Assembly: GCA_016617785.1 (NCBI GenBank)
Contig: JADILM010000007.1
Span: 1,116,001-1,180,000, forward strand
Origin: Sporobolomyces roseus
Taxonomy: Eukaryota > Basidiomycota > Microbotryomycetes > Sporidiobolales > Sporidiobolaceae
Length of the DNA stretch: 64,000 nt
Direction: 5' to 3'
Positions 60,008-64,000 of the stretch are shown here, piece after piece. Numbering within the stretch: position 1 is the first letter of the stretch; every line of letters starts with the position of its first letter. A model generated the notes under the pieces. The model worked only from the letters and a program-made list of their open reading frames with translations, was not told the DNA's origin and ran no database searches. A program made the position numbers and the translations under genes.

Positions 60008-63000
60008 TCATCGATAGTAAGGTTGTACAGTTAGATCAGGTTGATATGGAGGGTTCGTTTTGTGATCGACTCCGTAACTCGAGAGATCGTTTTGAAGGGA
60101 GGCAGCGGTAGGATAGGCTGAGTGAGAAGTAGGAGGATAGTGGGAATTGGGTTGATAGGAAGGAGGATATAGGTAGGGACTTTGAAGAGAAGAGTAGTCG
60201 TTCGTCGGTGCAGGCGAAGGGAATGGATGATTCGGCATGTTGAAATCGAATTCGAAGGCTCCAGCGAAATCGGCGAAGTTGACACCATCGATCAGTGAAT
60301 TGACTGCGGGAGCCGAAGGGATAGGAGGTTGCGAAGCTTGCTGCTGAGTACGCTGACTGGGAGGAAGTGGTGGACGGAAATCGGTGTTAGAAGGGGGAGG
60401 GGCGATTGTTCGAGGATGGGAGTAAGAGCTCGAAGCTGGCGCGGAGAAGTCTTCACTCCCAGTCGGACTGATGTCGGTCTTATGGTGTAACGCCTCTACA
60501 TCGTCGTCTCGCTCGTGGAGGAAGATGGGTTCTCCCACCAAAGTCGAATCGAAAACGGTGCGAAGGGATCGAGATGGGAACGACGAAACATCGGAAGTGT
60601 CGACCCGCGAGCGCTTCTGTTGTCGTCGTTGATCCCTCGCCGCAGTGAGCGCAGCATCTTTGTCGAGGAGGAACCCGATGAGACGACTACCTTTGCGACA
60701 CAAACTCTGTTGACGAATCAGGTGAGAGTCAGCTTCCGATTCATTACAGATGCATGTATGTGAAAGGAGCAACGCACCGAGTGTGGTGCTTGTGCCTCCA
60801 TCTGCTTCTGAACAGCTTTCACCATTGATCGGAGAAGGTCGACTTCGGATTGTTCGGGGAAAGCGAGAATGTCGATGGCGAGGACGATGCTAGCGTTGCA
60901 AGCCTTGTAGGATAATCCACCCCACTTCTGTTTATTGCAAGAAGGGGAACGGTAGACGGCGAGGAGGAGTTTCGAATACTTGATAGCTTGATCTCGCGAA
61001 TACTGGAAAGCTTTGTTCTGACCAGAGAGGACTGCAGGAGAGAGAGCGAGCGCTTAGCATCAAGCGATACATGAGGTATCGCGGCAGTACGTACGGAGCC
61101 ATGGACGATGGAGACGGATGTATTCTCCAGCCAAGCTGATCATGATCATGCTGAAACGAGCGAAAACAAAGTCAGCGACAATCCTGTTCTCGAATTGCGT
61201 CGATTCAACTCACCAAGCTCGCATCTCCGTTACAGTAACGTGAGTTGCAGGTCGAATGAGGGCGCCAGAAGGGTCGAGACGAAGACGATATCGAGCTGGA
61301 ATTGCCTCTTCGAACTCTCGCAATTCTGCGTCGAGACCGAGTACCTCCTCGTAAGGTACTGGATGAATCCCGAAAGCACGATCGTTCTGTAAACCGGGAA
61401 ATGTTGATTAGCTCGAGACATTGAAGGCAAGATTAGAAGGGAACTGACCATCTTCCTAGCGAGTACAGCTAATTTCATCTTGACGATCAACGAGGTCATG
61501 GGAGTCTCCTCAAACTTGGTCCGTCTCTTCTCGATTCCAGCTTGTGCTGTTGCTTCGTCGAGAATCTCGTTGTCGTGACAGTCGAGAGGTAGCCTGGTAT
61601 CGACATTGTTGAGATCGAAAACAGCCCATGTTCGACTGAGACTCGCGGAAGAGAGAATACACCTGCGTATACGATAAGGCGATGTATGAGCTCGACGAAG
61701 AAGACAGGAGAAGAGGCAGTAGTGACTTACAGCATGAAGAGATTCCAGAACAGTCGTCGACGCTCCTCGGCTTCAAAGAAAGTGAATCGACCAGGAGTGC
61801 GATCCGGATCACGCTGGAGACCGAGGGATAAAGCGATTTGTACGACGAGTGAGAGTAAACCCATACCGGCACCCGATCGTTCTCCGGTAGCGGTGAAGAC
61901 GAAGAAAGTTGAGAGGACGACAGTCGCTCGAACAGCTTCGACTGAAGGATTGTCGAGGAATCGACCACTCGTGAGGGCGACCATCGCTCCTTCCAACCAT
62001 TGGTCTACGATCCTGTCCTTGTTCTCGGGGAATCCATCTCGTTTAGCTCTCTTGACCGGCATCATCGCTAGACCGGTAGCGATAACTCCGAGGAAAGTCG
62101 CGATGAAGAATGGGTCGATGGCGCGATTGCGAGCTTCTTCGTCTGGCAACTGTAGAGCAGTGTCGAGAGCTTTCCACTGCGCCTCGAAGGTCGAGAGGTG
62201 AACAGGATGAGCGTACCCTGAACCTTGGAGAGTCCGTCAGTTCTGAAATTGTTTCCGAAATAAGAGTAAAGAAAGAGCCTTACAATCGACATATCCGACG
62301 AAGTACGTATACGCTGAGTGAGCTTGCTTGCGAGTCGGGAGGAACTTGAGCACTTCGGCTAGTGACGGTGGGTTGCCACCGAATGATGCGGTTCCGAGGG
62401 GACTCGGACTGACCATAGAAGCGCGAGACGAGGTGCTGAAGGTGCTGCCAGACGGAGATCGTGGGATCGAGTCGAGCGATGGGTGAGCGTCAGAAGCTTG
62501 CCTTGATCGACCGCCGAGTGAAGACGATGATTTTGAAGAGACGGAGAATGCGGGAGCATCAGAGACACCAAACTGTTGTGGCATCGTTTTGAGGAAGAGT
62601 CGCGCTTCATCGATGAATTGAAGTCCCCGTTGATTTCCTGGCGCCCATGAATCGTTTCCACTCCCTTCGACCACGACAAACTCCTTGATTGCGAGTTGAG
62701 CGATTCCTTCGCAAAGGTCGTTCGCTCGGAGGTCCATGGCGTACGAAGGTTTCGGAGTCTGAGGGTGAGTTTGTGAAGACGACGATGCTTGGCGAGTACT
62801 TTTCGAGGGAAATGAGACGACATTGGGTGAGGAAGGCGACTCGGCACCAGCAGGTAGTGGTTCGAAAGAATCTTCGTCGCGTCGTTGCGATGTGAGGTAA
62901 CGTACCAGAGATTCGAGTCGAGCAACCTAAAATGCGAGTTCAAAAAAGTTTGTCAGAAGAGCTCGATCGCGAACGGAAGAAACAAAAGCCCACCTGATCG

Positions 63001-63613
63001 CGTAACTCTTGAGTATCGGTCTCGTTCCTCCGACTGTAAAGCGGTTCAGCTCCTTCCCAAGAACATTGATCTCCCTGCCCTTTTCTGTGAAGCTCTCGCA
63101 GGGAGGGTCAATTCAACTCGACTTCTCCTTCAGCTTCACGACTTACAGTGTACATTGATCACATGGATCCGCACGATTGCACCTGAGCTTCTTCTTTCGA
63201 CATTGTGCACAACTTGCGGGTTTGCGATTCCTCGTTCGTTTCGTTTTCGACGCTGCTCCGTTCGAGCTGCCGCCTGGTGTAGCTCCCGCACCATCTCCTC
63301 CTCCTCCTCCTTCTCCGGTCTCACTCGTTTGTCGAGAAGCTTTCCCTTTAAGCGAAGGATCGGAGCCGCTTAGAGCGGTTGAGAGAGGTGGTCGAGTCTG
63401 TTTCGTTTCGTTGAGGCTAGAGGTTCTCGAGCGCGAGAGTTCTGAAGGTGCAGGGGTAGATGGAACAGGGAATGGGTAACCGTTCGGCACCGGTGGAGGT
63501 GCGCAAGATGTATCGATATTTAGTAACCGGGAAGAATTTGGATGAGATGGAGGAGGAGGATAAGGTGCGTTCTGGGCGTACATTGTACGGAAATAGTCGT
63601 TGTTTTGATCCAT
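60008..63613 (-). CDS. Zn2Cys6 fungal transcription factor with fungal-specific TF domain
   Basis: The start at 63613 gives MDQNNDYFRTMYAQN. A Pro/Ser-rich and Gly-rich N-terminus leads to the binuclear zinc cluster 'ASCAQCRKKKLRCNRADPC' then 'DQC' and a final Cys in 'GQGDQCSWEG' across an intron at about 63086-63145, giving the C-x2-C-x6-C-x5-C-x2-C-xn-C spacing. A short coiled coil, 'TQELRDQVARLESLVRYL', follows for dimerisation. The middle domain of about 500 residues contains 'ERRRLFWNLFML', the fungal-specific TF (MHR) signature, and 'TVTEMRACMIMISLAGEYIR'. The C-terminus is disordered and Pro/Ser/Tyr rich, typical of an activation region. About nine introns are inferred. The target is unknown; it could regulate the neighbouring beta-helix gene (inference from adjacency only). 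Confidence 0.88.
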
Positions 63614-64000
63614 GCTGAAACCAAAGACCAGCGGGTCAGCTAACAAGATCCCTCGACAACTAAACCTTTCAATTGATGAGGAGGAAGATGAAGACTACTT
63701 GCTCACCTATGCGCTTCGGGTCACTTGCTTTAGCTCCTTGAGAGCTTGTTATTGAGTCTGAACGAGGTGTGGTGGGCGTAGAAGGTGTTGTCGTAGAGTG
63801 AGAGCTCTTAACGGAGTTCCGGTCTCAAAAGAAAAGAGCGAGTAGATAATTGTGTAGTTGCTAACGTTGCTCGTGAGTGATGCGTAAGCTGTCTTGCTCG
63901 TTGTAGCAAGGTCGTAATGTCGAGTCGAGACTGGTAGGATGAAGAAGGAAAGATCCGAAGCGGAAACTTCGTCGTTTCGAGAATCTCGCAAGACAATTTC
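63614..64000. promoter_or_regulatory. Upstream region of the transcription factor gene, to the window end
   Basis: About 0.39 kb with no convincing exon. Short antisense frames have no family resemblance. It probably contains the 5' leader and promoter of the Zn2Cys6 gene. Confidence 0.4.

Overview
This window is nuclear DNA from a fungus, most likely a basidiomycete yeast or related basidiomycete. Almost every gene is cut by many short introns (mostly about 50-70 nt) with GT/AG ends and CTGAC/CTAAC-like branch sites. The gene set is fungal: an Lrg1-type LIM-RhoGAP, a Reg1-type PP1 subunit, a Syg1-type SPX-EXS protein, Swp1/ribophorin II, an Mgr3-like TPR protein, a Zn2Cys6 regulator and a WLM metalloprotease. 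Codon use is near-balanced in GC, with Ser-rich low-complexity tracts. The lineage below phylum cannot be fixed by eye. Gene models were built by hand from reading frames, splice sites and family conservation. Starts and stops are firm for the conserved genes and softer for the orphans.

Left part (1-16 kb): a possible first exon running off the left edge; a secreted two-FAS1-domain protein; an apparently intact PIF/Harbinger-type DDE transposase gene; two orphan genes (a large basic nuclear-looking protein and a coiled-coil protein); and the LIM-RhoGAP, which probably acts on Rho1 in cell-wall integrity.

Core part (16.5-54.5 kb): a dense housekeeping block, often in tight divergent or convergent pairs. 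In order: SYG1, RPN3 (26S proteasome lid), an auxin-efflux-carrier-family transporter, an ICT1/Pth4 mitochondrial GGQ hydrolase 95 bp from dipeptidyl peptidase III, SWP1 (oligosaccharyltransferase), an Mgr3-like mitochondrial TPR protein, protein-isoaspartate methyltransferase, MCM3, a ubiquitin-like/WLM metalloprotease, a BTB protein, MAK16, REG1, PRP4, GUK1, mitochondrial bL21 and a Ubc4/5 E2. Several serve mitochondria or protein quality control.

Right part (54.5-64 kb): three minus-strand genes in a row - a Cys-rich multi-pass orphan membrane protein, a secreted right-handed beta-helix protein with a Ser/Thr linker, and a large Zn2Cys6 transcription factor. This is the only stretch that looks like an accessory locus rather than housekeeping. 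No rRNA, convincing tRNA or CRISPR was found. The best candidates for undescribed biology are the 54.8-63.6 kb trio, the two orphan genes at 5.7-9.9 kb, and the dual-start DPP III sharing a minimal promoter with a mitochondrial ribosome-rescue factor.
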